A stretch of DNA of 64,000 nucleotides. It comes from VFJZ01 sp046598415 (GTDB lineage: Bacteria; Actinomycetota; Thermoleophilia; Gaiellales; F1-60-MAGs149). The stretch covers positions 1 to 64,000 of the forward strand of contig JBKJIG010000105.1 in the NCBI GenBank assembly GCA_046598415.1. Reading direction: 5' to 3'. Shown in pieces: positions 16,809 through 24,688 of this stretch (positions within the stretch are counted from its first letter, which is position 1; every line of letters begins with the position of its first letter). Under the pieces are notes generated by a model. The model was not told the origin of the DNA, ran no database searches, and was given only the letters and a program-made list of their open reading frames with translations. Made by a program: the position numbers and the translations under genes.

Positions 16809-17821
16809 GCGATCGCGCCGCTGGCGTAGCGCTCGCGCATCTCCGCGAGGGGAATCGCGGTGTAGTCGCCGGCATGGCCCGCCTGGCCGAACGCGGTCAT
16901 CCGCGCCGCAATCACCTGCTGCATCGCCGCCCGGGCGGGCTTCAGGTACGAGCGCGGATCGAACTCCTCCGGGTGCTCGACGAACGCCTTGCGGATCGCG
17001 CCGGTGACCGCGAGGCGCGAGTCGGTGTCGACGTTGATCTTGCGGACGCCGTGCCGGATGCCGAGCTGGATCTCCTCGACCGGCACGCCCCAGCTCTCCT
17101 TCATCTTGCCGCCGTACCGGTTGATGATGTCGACCAGCTCGCGCGGCACCGACGAAGAGCCGTGCATCACCAGGTGCGTCTCGGGCAGGCGCTCGTGGAT
17201 CTCCTCGATCAGGTTCATCGCCAGCACCTCGCCGTCCGGCTTGCGATCGAACTTGTACGCGCCGTGGCTGGTGCCGATCGCGACCGCCAGCGCGTCGAGG
17301 CCGGTGCGGGCTACGAACTCGACCGCCTGATCGGGGTCGGTCAGATGCACCTCGCCCGAGCCGACGCCGTCCTCGATGCCGCCCAGCGTGCCCAGCTCGC
17401 CCTCGACCGTGACGCCCTTGGCGTGCGCCGCCTCGACCACCTCGCGGGTGACCGCGATGTTGTATTCGAACGAGGACGGCGTCTTGCCGTCCGCCTCCAG
17501 CGAGCCGTCCATCATCACGCTCGTGAAGCCGAGGTCGATGGCCGACTTGCACGTCTCCGGGCTGTTGCCATGGTCGAGGTGCAGGGCCACGGGAATCTCC
17601 GGATAGAGCTCGGACGCGGCCAGCATCAGGTGCCAGAGGAAGCGGTCGTTGGTGTAGGAGCGCGCGCCGCGAGACGCCTGGATGATCACGGGCGACGCGG
17701 TCTCGCGCGCGGCCTCCATGATGGCCTGGATCTGCTCCATGTTGTTGACGTTGAAGGCGCCGACGCCGTAACCGCCTCTGGCGGCCTCATCGAGCAACTG
17801 GCGCATGGAGACGAGCGGCAT
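16805..17821 (-). CDS. fba: Class II fructose-bisphosphate aldolase family protein
   Basis: A 338-residue zinc aldolase for glycolysis/gluconeogenesis or the related ketose-bisphosphate family. VGAFNVNNMEQIQAIMEAA, the HLDHGNSPE motif (metal His and Asp), VMMDGSLEADGKT, EGELGTLGGIEDG, AVAIGTSHGAYKF, HGSSSVPRELVD and INVDTDSRLA are in the expected order. Length and motifs fit class IIA/B enzymes. ATG 17821 is preferred to GTG 17830 because GGAAGG lies 8-9 bases upstream. It heads a two-gene unit with the small protein at 16440. Confidence 0.9.
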   Translation of the reverse strand: MPLVSMRQLLDEAARGGYGVGAFNVNNMEQIQAIMEAARETASPVIIQASRGARSYTNDRFLWHLMLAASELYPEIPVALHLDHGNSPETCKSAIDLGFTSVMMDGSLEADGKTPSSFEYNIAVTREVVEAAHAKGVTVEGELGTLGGIEDGVGSGEVHLTDPDQAVEFVARTGLDALAVAIGTSHGAYKFDRKPDGEVLAMNLIEEIHERLPETHLVMHGSSSVPRELVDIINRYGGKMKESWGVPVEEIQLGIRHGVRKINVDTDSRLAVTGAIRKAFVEHPEEFDPRSYLKPARAAMQQVIAARMTAFGQAGHAGDYTAIPLAEMRERYASGAIA

Positions 17822-17935
17822 GCAGATCACCTTCCGAGACGAGGTGGGCGTTCGGGGTTGAGCCTACCGCGCGAGCAGAGGGGGCGCGGCAGGACGACCG
17901 TAAAAAAAGGTCGCGCATCGGAGGGCTAGATCCCG

Positions 17936-17941
17936 TAATCT
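17936..17941 (+). promoter_or_regulatory. Possible -10 box (TAATCT) upstream of pit
   Basis: TAATCT is the best -10 match in the 197-base gap between fba and pit. A start about 7 bases later gives a leader of roughly 70 bases, long enough to contain the AAAGGGA ribosome site at 18001-18007. Confidence 0.4.
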
Positions 17942-18018
17942 TGCCGTATGAATCCGCGGCCGATGCGACATCGGACCCGGGCTGGATCACGAACCCGCCG
18001 AAAGGGAATGGACCGACC

Positions 18019-19176
18019 GTGTTCGAGCTCGTCCTGGTCGTCGCGATCGCGCTCCTGTTCGATTTCACGAACGGGTTCCACGACGCCGCGAACGCCATCG
18101 CGACATCGGTCGCGACGAAGTCGATCTCGCCGCGCCTGGCCGTGATCTGCGCGGGCGCCCTGAACTTCGCGGGCGCCTACCTGTCGCTCAACGTCGCGAA
18201 GACCATCGGCAGCGGCATCATCGACCAGAACGCGATCACCCTGCAGGCCATCCTGGCCGGCCTCGTCGGCGCGATCACGTGGAACCTCATCACGTGGTGG
18301 CGCGGCCTGCCCACCTCGTCGTCGCACGCGCTCGTCGGCGGCGTCGCAGGCGCGGCGATCGCCACCACCGGCGGGTTCGACGTGGTGCTCTGGTCGGGCC
18401 TGCGCGAGAAGGTGATCGCGCCGTCCATCTACGTGCCGCTGCTGGGCTTCGGCCTCGCCGCCGTGCTGGCGCTGTGCCTGGCGGGCCGGGTCGGACGCTT
18501 CCTCGATGCGCGCCCGAGGCCGTTGCGCGGTCTGCAGCTGGTGTCCGCCGGCTTCGTCGCGCTCACGCACGGCACCAACGACGCCCAGAAGACGATGGGC
18601 GTGATCGCGCTGGCGCTGGTCGTCAGCGGCGAGAATGCGCAGTTCGTCGTCGACGACTGGGTCATCCTCGCGGCCGCCATTGCGATCGCGCTCGGCACGT
18701 ACGTCGGCGGCTGGCGCATCGTCCACACCGTCGGCCGCCGGCTGTCCGACCTCGACCTGCGCTCCGGGGTCGCGGCGCAGTCGGCGGCGGCGTTCCTGCT
18801 CTGGCGCGCGGCCGACTTCGGCTTTCCGATCTCGACCACGCAGGTGACGACCGGCGCCGTGCTCGGCTCCGGCTCCAAGATGCGCTGGCGCGGCACGCGC
18901 TGGTCGGTCGCCGGCCACGTGGTCGGGGCCTGGGTGATCACCCTGCCCTGCGCCGCCCTCGTGGGGGCGCTGTACGCGGAGATCGCGAAGCTACCGGGCG
19001 GCAGGTACGCGATCTACGCCCTGGTGGCCGCTGCCATCGCGGGCATGCTGATGAAGCGCAAGCTGCTATTCGCGGGCTGGGAGGAGCAGGTGCAGCGGCA
19101 CGAGCCGGCCGCGGCCCTCGCGGCGGTCGATCCGCCCTCGAAGAAGCGCAAGCGGCGCCCCAAGGCGATGGTCTGA
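18019..19176 (+). CDS. pit: Inorganic phosphate transporter, Pit family
   Basis: A 385-residue membrane transporter for metal-phosphate/proton symport. Both inverted signature repeats of the PiT family are present: DFTNGFHDAANAIAT near the N-terminus and THGTNDAQKTMGV in the middle. LPTSSSHALVGGVAGA and FPISTTQVTTGAVLGSG follow each of them. About ten membrane helices and a basic C-terminal tail (KKRKRRPKAM) complete it. GTG 18019 is chosen because AAAGGGA lies about 11 bases upstream and the protein starts with the first helix. No PhoU-like partner is adjacent. Confidence 0.92.
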   Translation: MFELVLVVAIALLFDFTNGFHDAANAIATSVATKSISPRLAVICAGALNFAGAYLSLNVAKTIGSGIIDQNAITLQAILAGLVGAITWNLITWWRGLPTSSSHALVGGVAGAAIATTGGFDVVLWSGLREKVIAPSIYVPLLGFGLAAVLALCLAGRVGRFLDARPRPLRGLQLVSAGFVALTHGTNDAQKTMGVIALALVVSGENAQFVVDDWVILAAAIAIALGTYVGGWRIVHTVGRRLSDLDLRSGVAAQSAAAFLLWRAADFGFPISTTQVTTGAVLGSGSKMRWRGTRWSVAGHVVGAWVITLPCAALVGALYAEIAKLPGGRYAIYALVAAAIAGMLMKRKLLFAGWEEQVQRHEPAAALAAVDPPSKKRKRRPKAMV

Positions 19177-19220
19177 CGCTGTCGCTCGTCGCGCCCCTCG
19201 CGGCGATGGGTCGGAAGCTG

Positions 19221-19232
19221 TACCTTTCGGAT
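19221..19232 (+). promoter_or_regulatory. Leaderless-type promoter of the aminotransferase
   Basis: TACCTT at 19221-19226 ends 6 bases before ATG 19233. No Shine-Dalgarno is present at this start. Confidence 0.5.
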
Positions 19233-20486
19233 ATGACACGCCTCTGGCACGGCTTTGCTGCGATGGGCGCGATCGACGGCAACGAGTTCGTCGTCTCGCG
19301 CGGAGAGGGCGCCCGGGTCTGGGACTCGGCCGGCCGCGAGTACCTCGACGCGTCGGCTGGGCTGTGGTTCGTCTCAGTCGGTCACGGCCGCGCCGAGATC
19401 GCCGACGCCGCGGCCGCGCAGATGAAGAAGCTCGCCGCGCACCACTGCTTCTTCGACCACGCGAACGAACCGGCCATCGAGCTGGCCGACCGCATCGTCG
19501 AGCTGTCGCCGTACAGCGATGGCGCAGTGTTCTTCGGCTCGGGCGGCTCCGAGGCAGTCGACACGGCGTGCAAGCTCGCGCGGCGCTACTGGAGCGCGCA
19601 GGGCAAGGACTCGAAGACGATCATCATCTCGCGGCAGCACGCGTATCACGGCATGAACGCGTACGGCACGTCGCTCGGCGGCATCCCGGCCAACCTCGAG
19701 GGCTACGGCGTGATGATCCCCGAGACGCTCCGCGTCAGCTGGGACAACCCGGAGGATCTCGAGGAGACGCTCGATCGCTACGACGGCCGCGTCGCCGCCT
19801 ACATCGGCGAGCCCGTGATCGGCGCCGGCGGCGTCATCGAGGCGCCCGACGGCTACTGGCCCGAGATCCGCCGCATCTGCACCGAGCGCGAGATCCTGTT
19901 CATCCAGGACGAGGTCATCTGCGGCTTCGGCCGGCTGGGCGCGAACTTCGGCTGCACGCGGTACGGCGTCGAGCCCGACCTGATCACGTTCGCGAAGGGC
20001 GTCACGTCCGGCTACCTGCCGCTCGGCGGCATCATCGCCGGGCCGATGATCAAGGACTTCTTCTGGGCCCAGGGCGCGCCGCCCTTCCGGCACGGCTTCA
20101 CGTACAGCGGCCACGCCGCCTGCTGCGCCGCCGGCATCGCGAACCTCGACATCATCGAGCGCGAGGGCCTCACCGCCCGCGTCGCCGAGCTGGAGTCGGT
20201 GATCGCCGACGCCGTCGCCCCGATGCGCGACCTCGAGATGGTCGCCGAGGTGCGCACCGTCGGTCTGCTCGCCGGCATCGAGTTCAAGCCGGAGGTGCTG
20301 GCCGCGAACCCGGGCCTCGCCGACAAGGTGTCGGTGCGCTCGCGCGAGAATGGCGTCATCACCCGCGCGCTGCGCGGTGTCGGCCTGCAGTTCTCGCCGC
20401 CGTTCGTGTCGACGCCCGAGCAGCTCCACGCGATGGCCGAGGGCATGACCGCCGGCATCCGCGAGATGACGGCGCAGCTGGTCTGA
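19233..20486 (+). CDS. Class III aminotransferase (omega-amino acid/pyruvate type)
   Basis: A 417-residue PLP enzyme of fold type I, class III. It shows YLDASAGLWFVSVGHG, GSGGSEAVDTACKLAR (cofactor phosphate site), HAYHGMNAYGTSLGG, EPVIGAGGVI, the IQDEVICGFGRLG aspartate motif, and the Schiff-base Lys in ITFAKGVTSGYLPLGG. These group it with omega-amino acid:pyruvate and putrescine-type transaminases. ATG 19233 is supported by the TACCTT box. The alternative ATG 19206 would add nine residues. It is followed by a strong hairpin before the convergent regulator. Confidence 0.9.
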   Translation: MTRLWHGFAAMGAIDGNEFVVSRGEGARVWDSAGREYLDASAGLWFVSVGHGRAEIADAAAAQMKKLAAHHCFFDHANEPAIELADRIVELSPYSDGAVFFGSGGSEAVDTACKLARRYWSAQGKDSKTIIISRQHAYHGMNAYGTSLGGIPANLEGYGVMIPETLRVSWDNPEDLEETLDRYDGRVAAYIGEPVIGAGGVIEAPDGYWPEIRRICTEREILFIQDEVICGFGRLGANFGCTRYGVEPDLITFAKGVTSGYLPLGGIIAGPMIKDFFWAQGAPPFRHGFTYSGHAACCAAGIANLDIIEREGLTARVAELESVIADAVAPMRDLEMVAEVRTVGLLAGIEFKPEVLAANPGLADKVSVRSRENGVITRALRGVGLQFSPPFVSTPEQLHAMAEGMTAGIREMTAQLV

Positions 20487-20505
20487 CGCCGCAACGTCGA
20501 CCGGT

Positions 20506-20535
20506 CCCGTCCGACCGCCCCGGCGGCCGGACGGG
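20506..20535. terminator. Bidirectional terminator hairpin
   Basis: CCCGTCCG (20506-20513) pairs with CGGACGGG (20528-20535), and inside it CCGCC pairs with GGCGG around a CC loop, with one A/C mismatch. It lies between the convergent aminotransferase and ArsR-SRPBCC genes, so it can stop both. Confidence 0.7.
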
Positions 20536-20547
20536 TGCCGTCGTCGT

Positions 20548-21306
20548 TCAGCCGGCGTAGAGCAGCGAGCCGGGCGTCGTCAGCAGCTGTCCCGTCTCGA
20601 GCCACGTCTTCAGCCCGGACAGGATCATCGGCCAGCCGCCGTACAGCTGCTCGTTCGCGCCGTCGCGCAGCTGGTCGTGGGTGAGGTTCAGGCAGCAGGA
20701 GTCGTCGCCCACCGGCACGATCTCCCAGGTGACGCGCGAGGTGCCCTCCGACCTCACGTCGTCGCTCCACAGCGCCCTCAGGGTGTGCACCAGACGACGC
20801 GGCGGATCGGCCTCGAGTACCTCGCCCTCGCCGAGCGGCCCGTCGGCGCCGGGCGCGCCCATCTCCATCCGCGCGCCGGGCGTCCAGTCGGACACGACGC
20901 TCGCGCCGAAGTTGTACCTGGCGCGGATGGCGGGATCGGTGATCGCCTGCCACAGGAGCTCCGGGCTGGTGCGGATGTAGATCTCGTAGACCTTCTCCAT
21001 CGTGCTCTCCAGTTGGTTCTTGAGACCGACGAGCCCGGCGGCCCACGGCTCGGTGTACTTGCTCACCCACCGGTCGTGGACGAGCCGGATCGGGACGGGG
21101 TTCAGGAAGTGGAGCTTCTCCCGGCCGCGCCGCTTCGTGACGACGAGGCCGGCGTCCTCCAGCACCCGCAAGTGCTTCATGACGCCGATGCGCGTCATCG
21201 AGAAGCGCCCTTCGAGCGCGCTCAGCGTCTGCCCGTCCTCGCGGAACAGCTCGTCGAGCAGGCTGCGCCGCGTCGGGTCGGCCAGGGCTCTGAACACCGC
21301 GTCCAT
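20548..21306 (-). CDS. ArsR-type regulator fused to a SRPBCC (AHSA1) domain
   Basis: A 252-residue fusion. Residues 1-90 are a winged helix of the ArsR family (VFRALADPTRRSLLDELF; FSMTRIGVMKHLRVLEDAGL; VVTKRRGREKLHFLN). Residues about 105-250 are a SRPBCC/AHSA1 ligand-binding domain (YEIYIRTSPELLWQAITDP; GARMEMGAP; TRVTWEIVPVGD; WLETGQLL). ArsR regulators and AHSA1 proteins are often neighbouring genes; here they form one chain, suggesting DNA binding controlled by a hydrophobic ligand. ATG 21306 has TATAGT 6 bases upstream, so a leaderless mRNA is likely. No ArsR metal-site cysteines are evident. Confidence 0.85.
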   Translation of the reverse strand: MDAVFRALADPTRRSLLDELFREDGQTLSALEGRFSMTRIGVMKHLRVLEDAGLVVTKRRGREKLHFLNPVPIRLVHDRWVSKYTEPWAAGLVGLKNQLESTMEKVYEIYIRTSPELLWQAITDPAIRARYNFGASVVSDWTPGARMEMGAPGADGPLGEGEVLEADPPRRLVHTLRALWSDDVRSEGTSRVTWEIVPVGDDSCCLNLTHDQLRDGANEQLYGGWPMILSGLKTWLETGQLLTTPGSLLYAG

Positions 21307-21318
21307 CGCCCTACTATA
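21307..21318 (-). promoter_or_regulatory. Leaderless-type promoter of the ArsR-SRPBCC gene
   Basis: TATAGT (21318-21313 on the minus strand) ends 6 bases before ATG 21306. It is one of the closest matches to TATAAT in the window. Confidence 0.6.
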
Positions 21319-21405
21319 TGTCACCTTGCGGTTACACGTCAAACGTCGGCCGAACCCGCCCGGCGTCGCCGCACTGCGGCCCCTGATATCGTCAGGGTTC
21401 TCCGA

Positions 21406-21478
21406 GCGCCCGTAGCTCAGGGGATAGAGCGCTGCCCTGCGGAGGCAGAGGTCGCATGTTCGATTCATGCCGGGCGCA
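21406..21478 (+). tRNA. tRNA-Arg, anticodon GCG
   Basis: All four arms pair. Acceptor GCGCCCG/CGGGCGC (21406-21412, 21471-21477), D stem GCTC/GAGC with an 8-base loop, anticodon stem CTGCC/GGCAG with loop CTGCGGA, T stem GCATG/CATGC with loop TTCGATT, then discriminator A (21478). Loop positions 34-36 read GCG, which would decode CGC. A20 in the D-loop and A73 agree with arginine identity. The CCA end is not encoded. Most bacteria read these codons with an ACG (inosine) tRNA, so GCG is notable. Confidence 0.92.
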
Positions 21479-21526
21479 TTGTTCGCCGCCACGCTCGCGG
21501 CGACGTTCGAACCACCTTGAAGGCCG

Positions 21527-21543
21527 TGGCGGCGGTGCCGCCA
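21527..21543. terminator. Small hairpin between tRNA and glycosyltransferase
   Basis: TGGCGGC/GCCGCCA with loop GGT. It could end the tRNA transcript from the left or the minus-strand operon from the right. No T-run is present. Confidence 0.4.
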
Positions 21544-21574
21544 TCACCCTTCCCGAGTGGAGCGACGGCCGCCG

Positions 21575-23566
21575 TCAGCCGGTCGCTTCCAGCCGGTAGA
21601 TCACGAGCGGCAGCCGCAGGCGGTGGCCGCCCCGGGGGATCCGGTCGACGGTCTGGTCGAACTCGGCCAGGTCGATCGTCTCGGCGCTCTCGCGGACCGC
21701 GGTCAGGCCCGGCGGCAGCGGCGGCACGCGGCCGAAGAACGTCACCAGCCGGACCGGCCGGCGCGCCACCTGGTCGGTCACCCAGGTCCCCAGCGGCTGG
21801 CGGTCGAGGCGGAACACGGGCACCGCGGCCCGGTGGAAGCGCACGCGCAGCGGCACGCCGTAGCGGCCGTCGGGCGCTGCGAGCCACGGCGTGATGACCA
21901 GCGTCTCGGGCTCGCCCAGCTTCGAGTCGAGCCGCGCGAGCGCGGCCGTCGAGCCGCGATACTCGTCGAACCGGAGGGCGGGCCACAGGCCGTACAGGCC
22001 GAGCGCGACCGTCACGCCGAGCAGCGCGAGCACGCCGGCGCGCAGCCGGCGATGCCACCACGCGGCCGCGACGGCCAGTCCGGCGAACACCGCCAGCAGC
22101 GGCAGCGCCGCCGACACGAATCGCCGCACCGCCCAGAAGTGGTCGGGCGCGACGCGCGCGTCGATGCCGTAGATCGCGACGGTGCCGAGCAGCAGCGCAA
22201 CGGGCAGCAGCAGCACGGCGCCGCGGTCGCGGCGGAAGGCCGCCGGGAGGGCCACCGACAGCCCGCCGACGGCCAGCACCAGGCCCGGCCAGGTCGCGTA
22301 CCAGGTCAGCCAGGTGGCGCCGTTCCAGTCCAGCAGCCGGCCGGCGACGATCAGCAGCGCCAGGCCGCCGCCGGCGACGATGGCAAGCGCGCGGCCGATG
22401 GTCGTCTGGTGGCGCCGCAGCGCGCCATCCACGGCGGCCCGCCGGCGGGCAGCCATGAGCGCGATCACGGCCAGCACCAGGGCCGCAACGGGCGCGGCGA
22501 TGGCGACGGCGTGCGCGTGGCGCTCCCAGTTGCCGGCGAAGTACGTCCACGCGAAGCGGCCGACGTGAGCGAACGTGACGGTGGCCGTCACCATCGTCGC
22601 GAGCACCATGGCGCGCGCCGCGCGGTCGAACCGCCCGGTCGCGAGCAGCCAGGCTGCCAGCACCGCGACGGCGCCGACCGTGAACAGTCCGTCCGGGCGC
22701 ATCAGGAACGTCAGGCCGAGCAGGAACCCGGCCACGCCGGCCGCGTAGGTGGCGCGCGGCGGCGCTGCCACCGCCCAGAACCAGATGCCGCCGGCCAGCA
22801 GAGCGAGGGCCGGGATCTCGGTCATGGGGAACCGCGCGTACCAGTGGAATGCCACCGACGCGAGCAGCAGCGCAGCCGCCGCGAGGGCGGCGGCATCCCC
22901 GTGCTCGGGCGCCAGCCGGCGCGCCACGAGCGTCGTCAGCAGCAGCGCCAGGCCGGCGATCACCGGCAGCGCCCACACGCCCTCGTCACCGGCGGCGTAG
23001 CCGGCGGCGGCCCGCAAGGCGGGCCACGTGTGAAAGCCGAGCCGTACGATCTCGCCGGGCTGGTCGCCGAAGTACTCGCCCGGGTAGCGACCGCCGAGCG
23101 GCAGCGCCTGGCGGATGTTCGCGGGGATGCTGTCGAGCGCCGGCTCGGAGATCTCGATCGAGCCGCGCTCCTGGATCTGCACCACCTCGTTGACGTACGT
23201 GCCGGCGTCACGACCGCCGGGCGACCACTCGAAGCCGGGCAGCGCCAGGGCGATCGTCAGTAGCGCGGCTGCGACCAGCGCCAGGTCGGTGGGCGAGAAC
23301 CGGCTCGGCTCGTCGCCGCCAGCGGGGTTGCAGCCGAGCCCGATGGCGATCAGGACGACGGTGACGGTCGCCATCGACCACGGGGCGTGGAGGCCGAGGT
23401 CGGCCAGGGCGACGGCCGCCACCGACAGGGCGCCGAGCCCGGTCACCAGCCGTGCCGCGTGCACCTCGAGCGAGCTCAGCCCCGCCGGCAGGCGACCGCG
23501 GACGAGTGCGTGGCCCACCAGCCAGACGGCCGCGATCGCGACGGCCGCACACAGTACGGTCAGCAC
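21575..23566 (-). CDS. Multi-spanning GT-C type membrane glycosyltransferase-like protein
   Basis: A 663-residue membrane protein with about 12 helices and a soluble C-terminal domain. The first large outer loop has SPGGRDAGTYVNEVVQIQE, with an Asp in the place of the catalytic Asp of ArnT/PMT-type (GT39/GT83) enzymes, followed by RLGFHTWPALRAAAGY. HWYARFPMTEIPALALLAGG fits the same group. Substrates would be polyprenyl-phosphate sugars, acting at the outer face of the membrane. GTG 23566 lies 1 base after the ygfZ stop, so the pair is an operon. The exact family and acceptor are unknown. Confidence 0.65.
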   Translation of the reverse strand: MLTVLCAAVAIAAVWLVGHALVRGRLPAGLSSLEVHAARLVTGLGALSVAAVALADLGLHAPWSMATVTVVLIAIGLGCNPAGGDEPSRFSPTDLALVAAALLTIALALPGFEWSPGGRDAGTYVNEVVQIQERGSIEISEPALDSIPANIRQALPLGGRYPGEYFGDQPGEIVRLGFHTWPALRAAAGYAAGDEGVWALPVIAGLALLLTTLVARRLAPEHGDAAALAAAALLLASVAFHWYARFPMTEIPALALLAGGIWFWAVAAPPRATYAAGVAGFLLGLTFLMRPDGLFTVGAVAVLAAWLLATGRFDRAARAMVLATMVTATVTFAHVGRFAWTYFAGNWERHAHAVAIAAPVAALVLAVIALMAARRRAAVDGALRRHQTTIGRALAIVAGGGLALLIVAGRLLDWNGATWLTWYATWPGLVLAVGGLSVALPAAFRRDRGAVLLLPVALLLGTVAIYGIDARVAPDHFWAVRRFVSAALPLLAVFAGLAVAAAWWHRRLRAGVLALLGVTVALGLYGLWPALRFDEYRGSTAALARLDSKLGEPETLVITPWLAAPDGRYGVPLRVRFHRAAVPVFRLDRQPLGTWVTDQVARRPVRLVTFFGRVPPLPPGLTAVRESAETIDLAEFDQTVDRIPRGGHRLRLPLVIYRLEATG

Positions 23567-23567
23567 C

Positions 23568-24578
23568 TCAGGCGCGCCACCGGTACGCGGGGACGGCGGA
23601 GAGCTCGCCCTCGAGCACGCCGTCGGCCGTCACCACGCCGACCCGCTGGCCGGGATCAACCTCGCGTCGCACGATCGCCAGCGCCACGCCGCGCCCGATG
23701 GTGGGCGACTCGGCAGCCGAGGTGATGCGCCCCACCTCGCGGCCGTCGACCTCGACCTTCGCGCCGGCCTCGGGCAGCGTGCCACCCAGCAGGATCGAGC
23801 GCAGGCCGCGGTTCGCATGGCCGCGGTAGTGCAGGCGCGCGACCGGCTCCTGGCCGATGTAACAGCCCTTGGTGAACGAGACGGCGCGGTCGACCACGCC
23901 CGCCTCGGCGGGCATCACCTGCTCGTCGATCTCGGCGCCGAACCGTGGCATGCCCGCCTCGATGCGCAGCACGTCGTAGGCGTCGTCGCCGAACACGCGC
24001 CCGTCGAGCGCGCCGAGGCTCGCCGTCAGGCGGCTCCAGGCCGCCGCGAGCGCCGGTCGCGGGCCGATCAGCTCGAACGCCTGCTCGCCGCAGAAGGCGG
24101 AGCGCAGCACGTGCACGGTGCCGTCGCCGAGATCGATGGCGCTGCCAGTTCCCTCGGGTGCGTCGGCCGGCGGCGTCGCACCGAGCGCGTCGCCCAGCAG
24201 CGCGGTCGCCTGCGGTCCGGCGACCGCGACGATGCCGTAACGCTCGTCGCAGGCTTCGATCACGAGCTTCGAGCCCAGCCGGTATCGCGTCAGCACCGTG
24301 CGCAGCGCCGTCGCGGCGGCCGGGTCGGAGTCGGCCAGGAACGTCGTCTCGGCCAGCCGCGTGAGCCGCATGTCGGCGATGACGCGAGCCTTCGGCGTCA
24401 GCAGCAGCGCGTAGGCCGCGCTGCCGACGGCGATGGCGTCGACGTCGTTGGTGACCATGCCCTGCAGGAAGCGCACCGCGTCGGGCCCGTCCAGCAGCGT
24501 GAACGCGCGGCTGCCGCGGTCGGCGATCCCGACCGTCTCGCGCACCGCCCGTATCTCAGCGGCGAGGTCTCCGGTCAC
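23568..24578 (-). CDS. ygfZ: YgfZ/GcvT folate-binding protein
   Basis: A 336-residue member of the YgfZ branch of the GcvT fold, a folate-dependent helper for repair or assembly of Fe-S enzymes. The diagnostic KGCYIGQEPVARLHYRGHANR motif, with its conserved Cys, is near residue 235. FLQGMVTNDV, ALLLTPKARVIADM and GDDAYDVLRIEAGMPRFGAE are typical surroundings. It lacks the residues of the glycine-cleavage aminomethyltransferase core, so that function is unlikely. GTG 24578 has TACACT 7 bases upstream. Fe-S users in the window include LipA and complex I. Confidence 0.88.
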   Translation of the reverse strand: MTGDLAAEIRAVRETVGIADRGSRAFTLLDGPDAVRFLQGMVTNDVDAIAVGSAAYALLLTPKARVIADMRLTRLAETTFLADSDPAAATALRTVLTRYRLGSKLVIEACDERYGIVAVAGPQATALLGDALGATPPADAPEGTGSAIDLGDGTVHVLRSAFCGEQAFELIGPRPALAAAWSRLTASLGALDGRVFGDDAYDVLRIEAGMPRFGAEIDEQVMPAEAGVVDRAVSFTKGCYIGQEPVARLHYRGHANRGLRSILLGGTLPEAGAKVEVDGREVGRITSAAESPTIGRGVALAIVRREVDPGQRVGVVTADGVLEGELSAVPAYRWRA

Positions 24579-24591
24579 GGGGCTGAGTGTA
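24579..24591 (-). promoter_or_regulatory. Leaderless-type promoter of ygfZ
   Basis: TACACT (24591-24586, minus strand) ends 7 bases before GTG 24578. The same hexamer and the same gap occur at 4133. Confidence 0.5.
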
Positions 24592-24688
24592 CCGGGCGCG
24601 GCGAGAGTTAAGCGTCCGTGAAGAACCGCACAACCGGGGAGGTGGCAGGACTGCACCGGATAGCATGATTTTCGGTTCACCACCCTGT

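Noticed and set aside
16160..17929. Plus-strand open frame starting in the composite repeat
   Set aside because: Its first part translates repeat B, which shifts frame relative to the copy near 46400; the rest is antisense of fba.
17948..18145. Leaderless 65-codon frame from ATG 17948 (TAATCT 6 bases upstream)
   Set aside because: Arg/Ser-rich frame inside the Pit gene; better read as the leader of pit, although an upstream start cannot be fully excluded.
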